From Flavobacteriales bacterium (GTDB taxonomy: Bacteria > Bacteroidota > Bacteroidia > Flavobacteriales_F > PHOS-HE28): a DNA stretch of 41,994 nt. The position numbers were made by a program, and so were the translations under genes. Positions 1 to 7,692 of the stretch are shown in pieces. Each line of letters starts with the position of its first letter. Positions within the stretch are counted from its first letter, which is position 1. Below the pieces are notes generated by a model. That model did no database searches. It had not been told where the DNA came from and was given only the letters and a program-made list of their open reading frames with translations. The DNA is taken from positions 1 to 41,994 of the forward strand of contig JADZAC010000057.1 in assembly GCA_020852835.1 (NCBI GenBank), in the 5' to 3' direction.

Positions 1-3
1 CGA

Positions 4-25
4 CATATGCATGGCCATGCATATG
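4..25. repeat. perfect 22-nt palindrome
   Basis: Each half is CATATGCATGG or its exact complement, so the 22 nt are fully self-complementary. A related, slightly imperfect palindrome with the same ATGGCCATGCAT core lies near 109-128. Both sit in the AT-richer, gene-free stretch before the porG-like gene. It could be a dimeric protein-binding site or the edge of a mobile repeat; nothing in the window decides which. Confidence 0.6.
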
Positions 26-227
26 TTTCTTGGTGGAGAGCAATGCTCGGATCAACATCAATGGAACCCGTTGCATCTGATGATCAGTTGAATAATATCC
101 TGTTGAAACCATGTATGGCCATGCATGTATTATACGCTCAACGCGCTGACACCCGGTTGCAACGCGGGCCAACAGGTGCTGGTCCGCTCGCCCTGGCCGG
201 GCAATCCGCCGCACCCGCACCAAGCCC

Positions 228-235
228 TAATTTCG
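228..235 (+). promoter_or_regulatory. possible -7 box of the porG-uppS-bamA cluster
   Basis: TAATTTCG resembles the Bacteroidota -7 consensus TAnnTTTG and lies 44 nt before the ATG at 280. The same octamer preceded by CC occurs before the first ompH gene at 4518. No convincing -33 TTG element is seen. Apart from the short palindromes, positions 1-279 hold no gene I can support. Confidence 0.35.
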
Positions 236-279
236 CGGCCGTCCGCACGGATCGCCCCCTCGCGCCGTTCTTCCACCCG

Positions 280-1113
280 ATGAACCCCCTACGCCCTCTG
301 CTCCCCCTGTTGTTGCTGCTGGCCGTGCCGGTATGTGCACAGGTGAGCGAGCTGGGCATCACCGGAGGAACCACGTTCTACATCGGCGATATCAATCCCA
401 AGCAGTACTACCCGGCCAACACACACCTGGGAGGCGGCCTGATGTACCGCTACAACTTCAATGAGCGTTATGCTTTCCGATTGCAAGGGCTCTACGGCAA
501 GTTGGAGGCTTGGGACCGCGATTCGGACGACCCCGTGCAACAGGCGCGCAACCTGGGCTTCCGTTCCACGCTGTTCGAGGCTTCGGCCGTAGTGGAGGTC
601 AACTTCTTCAAATACCGCGGCTTGGCCAAGGACAGCCGTACCTGGACCCCCTTCGTATTCGTGGGCCTGGCCTACTTCCGCACCAACCCCCAAAACCTGC
701 TGAACGACACCTGGTACGACCTGCAGCCCTTGGGCACCGAAGGGCAGACCATCGGAGGCGGGGAAAGCTACGGGCTCAACCAGGTGGGCATCCCCTTCGG
801 TGCCGGCCTGAAATTCGCGGTGACCAAACGGGTGGACGTGCAGCTCGAATGGGGCTTGCGGCACACCTACACGGACTACATCGACGATGTGGGCGGCCGC
901 TACGCCGACAATACCCTGCTGCAGGAGCAGGCCGGGCCGCTCACCGCCCTGCTGGCGGACCCCAGCGTGCTGCGCACCACCGGCCAGAACACCAACCACG
1001 CCCGCGGCGACAGCCAAACGCATGATTGGTACCAGTACTCCGGGCTCACCGTATCCCTGCTGCTCACGCGCTTCACCGAGTGCGATGCCTTGTTGAACAA
1101 AAAACGCCGTTGA
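280..1113 (+). CDS. porG: PorG/DUF6089-type outer-membrane beta-barrel protein of the type IX secretion system
   Basis: This 277-residue protein starts with a signal peptide (MNPLRPLLPLLLLLAVPVCA, cleaved before Q). The rest is rich in alternating aromatic and polar residues, as in a small outer-membrane barrel. Family-like signatures include GGTTFYIGDINP near the N-terminus, PFVFVGLAYFRTNP, LQPLGTEGQ and GLRHTYTDYIDDVGG. The DUF6089 family includes PorG of Porphyromonas gingivalis, which works with the PorK/PorN ring of the T9SS. The order porG, uppS, bamA, ompH, ompH is, as far as I recall, also that of P. gingivalis, which supports the name. The frame stays open upstream to position 7, but the ATG at 280 is the only start that puts the signal peptide first. 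The function is inferred from family and context. Confidence 0.8.
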   Translation: MNPLRPLLPLLLLLAVPVCAQVSELGITGGTTFYIGDINPKQYYPANTHLGGGLMYRYNFNERYAFRLQGLYGKLEAWDRDSDDPVQQARNLGFRSTLFEASAVVEVNFFKYRGLAKDSRTWTPFVFVGLAYFRTNPQNLLNDTWYDLQPLGTEGQTIGGGESYGLNQVGIPFGAGLKFAVTKRVDVQLEWGLRHTYTDYIDDVGGRYADNTLLQEQAGPLTALLADPSVLRTTGQNTNHARGDSQTHDWYQYSGLTVSLLLTRFTECDALLNKKRR

Positions 1114-1225
1114 AGCAGGCAAGAGCCACCTGAGCCAACCTTGCCGCCCCCCATCCGGCCGTTAACAAGGGTTGGTTTAGCCGGCTGGCCCAAGGAACCC
1201 CGCAAATTGCGACCTTCGCACCCCC

Positions 1226-1999
1226 GTGAACAAACCCAACCCATCCATCGAGCAGGAACTGCGGGCGCAGATCGACCCCGCGCGCGTGCCCGTGCACATT
1301 GCCGTGACCATGGACGGCAACGGCCGCTGGGCCGAGCAACACGGGGAAACCCGCATCGCGGGCCATCTCAACGGTGTGCAGCCCATCCGGGAGGTGCTCA
1401 CTGCCGCCACCGAGGCGGGCGTGAAGTTCCTCACCCTGTACGCGTTCAGCACCGAGAATTGGAACCGGCCCAAAGCCGAAGTGGACGCCCTGATGGAGCT
1501 ATTGGTAAAGACCCTGGCCAGCGAGGTGGACGAACTGGACCGCAACGGGGTGCGCCTGCACACCATCGGCGATACCGATAGCCTGCCCACCGGCTGCCGC
1601 ACCGAACTGAAGAAGGCCATGGACCGCACCAAGGCCAACGACCGCATCACCCTCACCTTGGCATTGAGCTACAGCGCCCGCTGGGACATCCTGCGCATGG
1701 TGCGCAGCATCGCCACCGACATCCGCGACGGCCGGCTGGACACCCATGCGGTGAATGAAGCGCTGATCGCCGAGCGGCTGAGCACGCGGGGTCTCCCCGA
1801 TCCGGACCTGCTGATCCGCACCAGCGGTGAGCACCGCATCAGCAACTTCCTGCTGTGGGAGATCGCCTACGCCGAACTGTGGTTCACCCCGGTGCTCTGG
1901 CCCGATTTCCGCAAGCAACACCTCTTCCAAGCCATCGTGGACTACCAGCAGCGCGAACGCCGCTTCGGACTTACCCGCGACCAACTGCCCGCTTCCTGA
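1226..1999 (+). CDS. uppS: isoprenyl transferase (undecaprenyl diphosphate synthase)
   Basis: This 257-residue cis-prenyltransferase should condense isopentenyl diphosphate onto farnesyl diphosphate to make the C55 lipid carrier for peptidoglycan and other envelope glycans. It carries the family motifs in order: HIAVTMDGNGRWAEQHG (catalytic Asp30), GHLNGV, LYAFSTENWNRP, ALSYSARWDI, and the C-terminal RTSGEHRISNFLLWEIAYAE that binds IPP and Mg2+. Length is normal. The start is GTG; no ATG gives a better N-terminus. The stop TGA overlaps the bamA start as TGATG, so the two genes are probably translationally coupled. Being next to bamA and murI fits a shared envelope role. Confidence 0.95.
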   Translation: MNKPNPSIEQELRAQIDPARVPVHIAVTMDGNGRWAEQHGETRIAGHLNGVQPIREVLTAATEAGVKFLTLYAFSTENWNRPKAEVDALMELLVKTLASEVDELDRNGVRLHTIGDTDSLPTGCRTELKKAMDRTKANDRITLTLALSYSARWDILRMVRSIATDIRDGRLDTHAVNEALIAERLSTRGLPDPDLLIRTSGEHRISNFLLWEIAYAELWFTPVLWPDFRKQHLFQAIVDYQQRERRFGLTRDQLPAS

Positions 2000-4506
2000 T
2001 GCGCCGCCGCCTGCCGATCCATGCCACCTTCCTGCTGGGCGCCCTGATGCTGAGCCTGCCCGCTGCGGCCCAAAAGCTGGATGTGCCTGCCATGGACTAC
2101 AGCTACCCGCGTGAATTCACCATCGGCGGCATCACCGTAAGCGGCTGCGTCACGCGCGACCCCAATGCCGTCAAGCTCTTCAGCGGCCTGAAGGTGGGCG
2201 ACAAGGTCACCATCCCCGGTGAGCGCATCGGCCGCGCCATCCATGCCATCTGGGAGCAGCAGCTCTTCACCGACGTGCGATTCGAGGAAGCTGAGATCCG
2301 CGGCAGCACCATCTTCCTGCACATCGTGGTGCAGGAAAACCCCCAGCTGGCCAGCTACGGCTTCGCCGGCACGGTGAGCCGCAGTGAGGGCGACAAGCTC
2401 CGCGAACAGATCAGCCTCCAACGCGGCCAGCAGGTGAACGAGGCCGTGAAGGCGAACGCCGTGCGGACCGTCACCCAGTATTTCGTGGACAAGGGCTTCC
2501 TGAAGGCCACCGCCCGCGTGGAGGAAAGCCGCGACACCACCCTGGAGAACAGCGTACGCCTGCAGGTGCTGGCCAGCAAAGGCCCCCGCGTGAAGATCAA
2601 GGACGTCAACTTCATCGGCAACGAAAATCTCTCCGATGCCCGCCTGCGCCGCGCCATGAAGAAGACCAAGCGCAAGCGCTGGTGGAACCTCTTCGGCAGC
2701 AGCAAGTTCAACCGCAGCGAGTACCGCACCGACAAGGCCAATGTGGTGGAGCTGTACAACGAAAAGGGCTACCGCAACGCGAGCATTGCGAAAGACACCA
2801 TGTACTTCGTCTCGAACAAGCGGATCGCCTTGGACATCACCGTGGACGAGGGCAACCAGTTCTACTTCCGCAACATCAGCTTCACGGGCAACACCAAGTA
2901 CGGCAACGACACCCTGGTGGACCTGCTGGGCATACGCCGCGGCGACGTGTACAACAAGAAGAAGCTGGAGAGCCGCCTGTACATGAACCCCAGCGGGGTG
3001 GACATCAGCTCGCTATACATGGACCAGGGCTACCTGAGCTTCAGCCCTGAGCCCATCGAACGGGTGCAAGGCGACAGCATCGACCTGGAAGTGCGCATCC
3101 GCGAAGGCAAGCAGTACCGCGTGCGCAACGTCACCATCACCGGCAACAGCAAGACCTTCGACCATGTGATCCGGCGCGAGATCCGCACGCGCCCCGGCGA
3201 CCTCTTCGATCGCAGCGAGGTGATCCGCTCCCAGCAGCAGCTCATCAGCCTGGGCTTCTTCGACCCGGCCGCCGTGAACGTCACCCCGCAGCCCGATCCG
3301 CGCACCGGCCTGGTGGACCTCAATTACATCGTGGCCGAAAAACCCAGCGACCGCCTGGAGCTCAGCGGCGGCTACGGCGGCGGGCGCGTGCTCGTCTCCC
3401 TGGGCCTGTCCTTCACCAACTTCAGCGTGCGCAAAATGCTCGACCGGCGCTCCTGGACCCCGCTGCCCGCCGGCGACGGGCAAACGCTGAGCCTGCGCGC
3501 ACAGACCAACGGCAGCTACTACCAGAGCTACAGCCTCTCCTTCATTGAGCCTTGGCTGGGCGGCCGCAAGCCCAACTCGCTCAGCCTGGGCGGCTACTAC
3601 ACCCGGCAAACCAACGGCCTCACCGCAGAAGACCCGCAATTCCAACAACTGGGCATCTGGGGCGGCAGCGTGGGCCTGGGCAAACGCCTGCGCTGGCCCG
3701 ACGACTACTTCTTCCTCAACCTCACCGGCAGCTTCCAACGCTACACCCTGCAGAACTGGAATTCGCTCTTTGCCTTCACCGATGGCACCAGCGACGTGTA
3801 TGCCGCACAACTGCGCTTTGCGCGCCGCTCCATTGCCGAACCGTTCTGGATCACCCAGGGCTCGGAAACCTCCGTCTCCGTCAAGGCCACACCGCCGTTC
3901 TCCCTTTTCCAGCCGGGAACCGACTACACCGTGCTGCCCGCACAGGAGCGCTATGCCCTGGCCGAATTCCACAAATGGAAGTTCACCAGCCAATGGTTCA
4001 CCAAGCTCACCCGCAGCAAGAGCCGGCACGACCTGGTGCTCATGGGCCGCGTGGGCTACGGCTTCATCGGCCGCTACAACACGCGCAAGGGTGATTCCCC
4101 CTTCGAGCGCTTTTACCTCGGCGGCAGCGGTCTCACCGGCTTCCAGCTCGATGGCCGCGAGATCATCGCCTTGCGCGGATACGACGACCTCTCCCTCTCG
4201 CCCAACTTCGGCAGCTTCTTCGTGAACAAGTACACCGCCGAACTGCGCTTCCCCGTGTCGCTCAACCCGCAGGCCACCATCTTCGCCCTGGGCTTCGCCG
4301 AAGCGGCCAATGCCTGGAACTCCATTGAGCGCTACGACCCCTTCAAGGTGTATCGCAGCGCAGGCATCGGGCTGCGCCTGTTCCTGCCCATGTTCGGGCC
4401 CATGGGGCTGGATTACGGCTGGCGCTTCGACGATGTGCCCGGCCAACCCAACATGGCCAAGAGCCAGTTCCATTTCACGATCGGCATAGATCTTGGCGAG
4501 CTCTGA
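1999..4506 (+). CDS. bamA: outer-membrane protein assembly factor BamA
   Basis: This 835-residue Omp85 protein inserts beta-barrels into the outer membrane. A signal peptide ends in LPAAAQ near residue 25. Five POTRA-like repeats follow (about 35-435), each with the typical pattern of a VxGN or FTGNTK strand turn, a DLLGIRRGDVYN-like segment and a YxxxGY segment. A 16-strand barrel fills the rest, with ALRGYDD near residue 725 standing for the conserved VRGF/Y loop 6 motif. The ATG at 1999 overlaps the uppS stop; an open frame extends upstream inside uppS but lacks a signal peptide. Two Skp-like chaperone genes follow, the expected functional partners. Bacteroidota BamA often has a distinctive barrel, and no BamB-E candidates lie nearby. 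Confidence 0.95.
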   Translation: MRRRLPIHATFLLGALMLSLPAAAQKLDVPAMDYSYPREFTIGGITVSGCVTRDPNAVKLFSGLKVGDKVTIPGERIGRAIHAIWEQQLFTDVRFEEAEIRGSTIFLHIVVQENPQLASYGFAGTVSRSEGDKLREQISLQRGQQVNEAVKANAVRTVTQYFVDKGFLKATARVEESRDTTLENSVRLQVLASKGPRVKIKDVNFIGNENLSDARLRRAMKKTKRKRWWNLFGSSKFNRSEYRTDKANVVELYNEKGYRNASIAKDTMYFVSNKRIALDITVDEGNQFYFRNISFTGNTKYGNDTLVDLLGIRRGDVYNKKKLESRLYMNPSGVDISSLYMDQGYLSFSPEPIERVQGDSIDLEVRIREGKQYRVRNVTITGNSKTFDHVIRREIRTRPGDLFDRSEVIRSQQQLISLGFFDPAAVNVTPQPDPRTGLVDLNYIVAEKPSDRLELSGGYGGGRVLVSLGLSFTNFSVRKMLDRRSWTPLPAGDGQTLSLRAQTNGSYYQSYSLSFIEPWLGGRKPNSLSLGGYYTRQTNGLTAEDPQFQQLGIWGGSVGLGKRLRWPDDYFFLNLTGSFQRYTLQNWNSLFAFTDGTSDVYAAQLRFARRSIAEPFWITQGSETSVSVKATPPFSLFQPGTDYTVLPAQERYALAEFHKWKFTSQWFTKLTRSKSRHDLVLMGRVGYGFIGRYNTRKGDSPFERFYLGGSGLTGFQLDGREIIALRGYDDLSLSPNFGSFFVNKYTAELRFPVSLNPQATIFALGFAEAANAWNSIERYDPFKVYRSAGIGLRLFLPMFGPMGLDYGWRFDDVPGQPNMAKSQFHFTIGIDLGEL

Positions 4507-4517
4507 TCCGGAACGCC

Positions 4518-4525
4518 TAATTTCG
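4518..4525 (+). promoter_or_regulatory. possible internal -7 box before the first ompH gene
   Basis: TAATTTCG lies 11 nt before the ATG at 4537. A TTGG at 4493-4496 is about 21 nt upstream, roughly the -33/-7 spacing of Bacteroidota sigma-ABfr promoters. The box is off consensus at its end (TTCG, not TTTG), so this is a tentative secondary promoter inside the cluster. Confidence 0.35.
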
Positions 4526-4536
4526 ACGGCAATCCC

Positions 4537-5205
4537 ATGAACCTTCCCATCTTCCGCACCGCCCTGCTCGCACTGCTGCTTTGCACCACGGCCGCGCATG
4601 CCCAGCGCATCGCCTTTGTGGACACGAAGTACATCCTGGAGCAAATGCCCGACTACGCCGCGGCGCAACAGGAACTGGACCGCCAAAGCAAAAAGTGGCA
4701 GGACGAGATCGACGAGCGCTGGAGCCAGATCAAGCGCCTGCGCGAAGCGTTCAACGCCGAGGCCATCCTGCTCACCGAGGAGATGAAGAAGAGCCGCCAG
4801 CAAGAGATCGACAAAAAGGAGCAGGAAGCGCGTGACCTGCAACAAAAACGCTTCGGCGTGGGCGGCGACCTCTTCAAAAAGCGCCAGGAGCTGATCCAAC
4901 CCATCCAAGACCGCATCTACGAAGCCGTGAAGGAGGTTGCCGGCACCAGCTACGTGGCCATTTTCGATATCGGCGGCGTGGGCAACAACGTGCTTTATGC
5001 CAGCGAGAAGTACGACAAGAGCGACAGCGTGCTGCGCAAACTGGGCATCCGGCCCGGGCAGGACGGCAAGGATGCCGGCAACATGCGCGGTGAGGAACCG
5101 GAAGACGACGGAGGCCAAGCCCCCGACATGGACAAGGACCGCCCCGCTTCCCCCAACCAAGGCGGCGGAGACCGTGGCAATACCATTACCAAACCCAAGC
5201 AGTGA
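4537..5205 (+). CDS. OmpH/Skp-family periplasmic chaperone with a disordered acidic tail
   Basis: This 222-residue protein has a signal peptide ending in TTAAHAQ, then the Skp start RIAFVDTKYILEQMPDY. A long Lys/Glu/Gln-rich coiled coil follows (about residues 40-125) and then the returning strand IYEAVKEVAGTSYVAIFDI. Skp trimers hold unfolded outer-membrane proteins in their coiled-coil arms and deliver them to BamA, encoded just upstream. After the Skp fold, about 55 residues rich in Gly, Asp and Pro extend the C-terminus, which the second copy lacks. The stop lies 14 nt before the next ompH start, so the two are surely co-transcribed. Tandem ompH genes after bamA are common in Bacteroidota. 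Confidence 0.9.
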   Translation: MNLPIFRTALLALLLCTTAAHAQRIAFVDTKYILEQMPDYAAAQQELDRQSKKWQDEIDERWSQIKRLREAFNAEAILLTEEMKKSRQQEIDKKEQEARDLQQKRFGVGGDLFKKRQELIQPIQDRIYEAVKEVAGTSYVAIFDIGGVGNNVLYASEKYDKSDSVLRKLGIRPGQDGKDAGNMRGEEPEDDGGQAPDMDKDRPASPNQGGGDRGNTITKPKQ

Positions 5206-5219
5206 ACCTTAACCCCATC

Positions 5220-5729
5220 ATGAGGAAATCAATCCTGACACTCTGTGTTCTCCTTGCCGCTTCCACTGCGGTGCAGGCGCAGAACACCTCCAAGCTCGGC
5301 CACATCGACCGCCAAGCGCTGATGCTCATGCTGCCCGAACGCAAGGCAGCCGAAACCAAAATGCAGGAATTCGCCAAGACCTTGGATGACCGGCTGAAAG
5401 CCATGGGCATGGAGTACCAGACCAAAGTGACCGACGCCCAGGCCAAGGCGGAAACCATGACCAAGACCGAACAGCAGGTGGCCTTGCGCGAGATCCAGGA
5501 ACTGGAACAGCGCATCAGCGACGCCCAGGACAAGGCCAAGGAAGACCTCTCCAAACAGGAAGGCGAGCTGTTGGCGCCCATGATCGACCGCACCAACAAA
5601 GCCATCAGCGAGGTGGCCGCCGAAGGCAACTACGCATACATCTTCGATACCAGCACCGGCATGGTGCTTTACTCCGGCGGTGGCACGGACATCCTGCCCT
5701 TGGTGAAGGCCAAGCTTCAGATCCCTTGA
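5220..5729 (+). CDS. OmpH/Skp-family periplasmic chaperone, second copy
   Basis: This 169-residue protein has a signal peptide (MRKSILTLCVLLAASTAVQA), then LGHIDRQALMLMLPERKAAE, a coiled coil with many Lys, Gln and Glu, and a closing segment NYAYIFDTSTGMVLYSGG. Length and layout are those of a standard Skp. A GTG at 5202 would add six residues before the signal peptide, so the ATG at 5220 is preferred. The coiled-coil sequence differs clearly from the upstream paralogue, suggesting an old duplication and perhaps separate clients. The product is expected to be a soluble periplasmic homotrimer serving BamA. Confidence 0.9.
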   Translation: MRKSILTLCVLLAASTAVQAQNTSKLGHIDRQALMLMLPERKAAETKMQEFAKTLDDRLKAMGMEYQTKVTDAQAKAETMTKTEQQVALREIQELEQRISDAQDKAKEDLSKQEGELLAPMIDRTNKAISEVAAEGNYAYIFDTSTGMVLYSGGGTDILPLVKAKLQIP

Positions 5730-5740
5730 GCTCCGGGCGC

Positions 5741-6565
5741 ATGGGCACCGACCCGCGCATCGGCATCTTCGACTCCGGCATCGGCGGCCTCACCATTGCC
5801 GCAGCCATCAGGCAGGCGCTCCCCGCGGAGCGCCTGCTCTATTTCGGCGACAATGCCCACGTGCCCTACGGGGAACGCACGGCCGAGGAGATCCTCGCCT
5901 TCAGCACGGCCATTACCAAAGCCTTGCTGGCAAAGGGCTGCCGCTCCATCGTCATTGCCTGCAACACCGCCAGCAGCGCCGCGCTGAACCCCCTGCGGGC
6001 CAAATTTCCGCACGTGCCTTTCGTGGGCATGGAGCCTGCCGTAAAACCCGCCGCCGAGCAAACCCGCACCGGCGTGGTGGGCGTGCTGGCCACACGGGCC
6101 ACGGTGGAAGGAAAGGCTATGGCCGATGTGGTTGAGCGGTTTGCGCACGGCGTGGAAGTGATCCGCCAAGCCTGCCCCGGACTGGCCGCACACATCGATG
6201 CGGGCCACCTGGACGAACCCGAGGTGGAAGTACTGCTGCGCAACTGGATCGAGCCCATGCTGGAACGCAACATCGATGCCTTGGTGCTCGGGTGTACGCA
6301 CTATCCGCTGGTGCGGCCATTGATCGAGCAGATCGCAGGGCCGGGCGTGCGGGTGATCGAGCCTTCCAAGGCCATCGCGCGCCGATTGGGCGAGTTGCTG
6401 CACCACCACGGGCTGGCCGCACCGCACGGCGCACAGGGCGGTTTGGCGTGTTGGACCAGTGGTGAACCCGGACGCTTTGGGCCGGTGCTGGAACAGCTCG
6501 GCCTTGCCGCCGGTCCGGTGCGAAAAGGCTGGTGGCAGGAAGATGGATCGCTGAAACTGGGGTGA
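5741..6565 (+). CDS. murI: glutamate racemase
   Basis: This 274-residue enzyme interconverts L- and D-glutamate, the latter for peptidoglycan. It shows IGIFDSGIGGLTI (Asp11), FGDNAHVPYGERT, the first catalytic cysteine in IACNTASSAAL (Cys74) and the second in VLGCTHYPLV (Cys185), so both acid/base thiols are present. The ATG at 5741 puts the first strand right at the N-terminus. A TTG at 5726 that overlaps the preceding stop is the alternative start. It closes the envelope cluster that began with porG. A palindromic repeat begins directly after the stop and may serve as its 3' end. Confidence 0.95.
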   Translation: MGTDPRIGIFDSGIGGLTIAAAIRQALPAERLLYFGDNAHVPYGERTAEEILAFSTAITKALLAKGCRSIVIACNTASSAALNPLRAKFPHVPFVGMEPAVKPAAEQTRTGVVGVLATRATVEGKAMADVVERFAHGVEVIRQACPGLAAHIDAGHLDEPEVEVLLRNWIEPMLERNIDALVLGCTHYPLVRPLIEQIAGPGVRVIEPSKAIARRLGELLHHHGLAAPHGAQGGLACWTSGEPGRFGPVLEQLGLAAGPVRKGWWQEDGSLKLG

Positions 6566-6566
6566 C

Positions 6567-6656
6567 GTTCGTAGGGCGCAGGGTGTAGTTCTTAGGACGC
6601 AGGGCGAAGGTCAACTTGGTCTGAAAACGGGCAACTGTGCCCAACGAACTACGAAC
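6567..6656. repeat. palindromic repeat between the convergent murI and carbonic-anhydrase-like genes
   Basis: The left arm holds GTTCGTAGGGCG and a following GTGTAGTTC. The right arm holds GAACTACGAAC, so GTTCGTAG (6567-6574) can pair with CTACGAAC (6649-6656). The 12-mer GTTCGTAGGGCG is identical to the unit inside rsgA at 24884-24895. The right arm runs into the end of the minus-strand gene and supplies its last codons and TAG stop. It could act as a bidirectional terminator. Confidence 0.6.
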
Positions 6657-7176
6657 TATGCCCCTCCCCGTACCAACTCGCATACAGCCCGTAGTTCTTC
6701 GCGATCCGCTCGATCTCGCCCTCAGCCAGCTCCTTGCCCACCGCACCAATGCGCTTGGCGGGCACGCCGGCCATGAGTGAACCGGGTTCCACCACCGTGC
6801 CTTGGGTGACCACCGCGCCGGCCGCGATCACGCTGCCCGAACCGATCACGGACTGGTCCATCACGATGGCGCCCATGCCGATGAGCACCTTGTCTTCCAC
6901 GGTACAGCCGTGCACCACCGCGTTGTGCCCGATGCTCACGTCGTTGCCGATGGTGAGGCCGCACTTCTTGTAAGTGCAGTGCAGCGTGGCGTTGTCCTGG
7001 ATGTTCACCCGGTGGCCGATGCGAATGCTGTTCACATCACCGCGCACCACGGCATTGTACCACACGCTGCAGCCGTCGCCCATCACTACATCGCCGATCA
7101 CCACGGCTGTTTCTGCAAGGAAAAGGTCTTTGCCATAGCTGGGAGTGATGCCGTTCAGTGTGCGAACCAGTGCCAT
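6649..7176 (-). CDS. gamma-carbonic-anhydrase-like hexapeptide-repeat protein
   Basis: This 175-residue protein has a left-handed beta-helix of hexapeptide repeats throughout (GDVVMGDGCSVWYNAVVRGD and similar). The three zinc-ligand histidines of the gamma-carbonic anhydrase/YrdA/PaaY group appear to be present: His66 in ATLHCT, and His84 and His89 in SIGHNAVVHGC. LIGMGAIVMD and GVPAKRI follow, as is standard in the family. It may hydrate CO2 or act on an unknown small substrate; many YrdA-like proteins show no measured activity. The start at 7176 gives MALVRTLNG; the frame is open 27 codons further but that extension runs through a repeat. The last codons (HSS, stop) lie within the palindromic repeat at 6567-6656. 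Confidence 0.85.
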   Translation of the reverse strand: MALVRTLNGITPSYGKDLFLAETAVVIGDVVMGDGCSVWYNAVVRGDVNSIRIGHRVNIQDNATLHCTYKKCGLTIGNDVSIGHNAVVHGCTVEDKVLIGMGAIVMDQSVIGSGSVIAAGAVVTQGTVVEPGSLMAGVPAKRIGAVGKELAEGEIERIAKNYGLYASWYGEGHSS

Positions 7177-7220
7177 GGGCTTTGTTGGCAGTTTGGAATT
7201 GGGAACAGGGAAGTACAAAA

Positions 7221-7259
7221 ATGGACGCGGATGGACGCGGAAAGCATCCGCGCCCATCC
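7221..7259 (-). terminator. hairpin with tandem decamer, likely terminator of the metal operon
   Basis: The decamer ATGGACGCGG occurs twice in tandem (7221-7240) and faces a near-complementary TCCGCGCCCATCC at 7247-7259. Read on the minus strand, a GC-rich hairpin is followed by TTTTTG, just after the stop of the HMA gene at 7276. This resembles an intrinsic terminator made from repeat DNA. Confidence 0.5.
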
Positions 7260-7275
7260 GGTCCGAGGGATATGA

Positions 7276-7692
7276 TCAATGCTGCGGTTCCGCCGGTGAT
7301 GCCGGCCCGGCAGGAGCCGCCGGCGCCCCCGAGGCATTGTGTTCCTCCTTGGTCATTTGGCAACAGGCGGGCAGTGCGGCGCGTGCGGCGGCATCCGGTT
7401 GCACATCATCGGCCAGGTAACCGATCTTGGAAACAGCCTCGCGCAGCTTGGCAGGGTCGGTTTTTTTGGCTTTGTATTCCACGTGGATGTTCTCCTTGGC
7501 CAGGTCCACGGTGACGGCCTGCACCCCTTTCACATAGAGCATTTCGCTCTCGATGCGGTGCTTGCAGTCGTTGCACACGGCGTTGGTGTGGATGTCCACG
7601 GAGGCGAACTTGGCGGGGTCGTCCTGCGCGGATGCGCTGCCGACCGTGGCCGCCAGCAGGAGAAAAACGAGGGATTTCATGGTCGTTTTCAT
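7276..7692 (-). CDS. secreted heavy-metal-associated (HMA) domain protein
   Basis: This 138-residue protein has a signal peptide (cleaved near GSASAQ, residues 19-23) and one HMA ferredoxin-like domain (about 30-100). The metal site is Cys40-x-x-Cys43 in NAVCNDCKHR, followed by the typical VKGVQAVTVDL and VEYKAKKTDPAKLREAVSKIGY. A CC pair occurs in the tail, which then becomes Ala/Pro-rich. Such domains bind Cu(I) or similar soft metals, here in the periplasm. The ATG overlaps the stop of the TonB receptor gene as ATGA, which fixes the start and implies coupling. It is the last gene of the operon, so it may receive or hand over metal taken up by the receptor. Confidence 0.85.
   Translation of the reverse strand: MKTTMKSLVFLLLAATVGSASAQDDPAKFASVDIHTNAVCNDCKHRIESEMLYVKGVQAVTVDLAKENIHVEYKAKKTDPAKLREAVSKIGYLADDVQPDAAARAALPACCQMTKEEHNASGAPAAPAGPASPAEPQH

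Noticed and set aside
3013..5160. Long open frame on the minus strand opposite bamA and ompH
   Set aside because: Its product is low-complexity Ala/Val/His/Gly-rich, shows no domain, and mirrors the codon pattern of the real genes on the other strand, as expected in GC-rich DNA.
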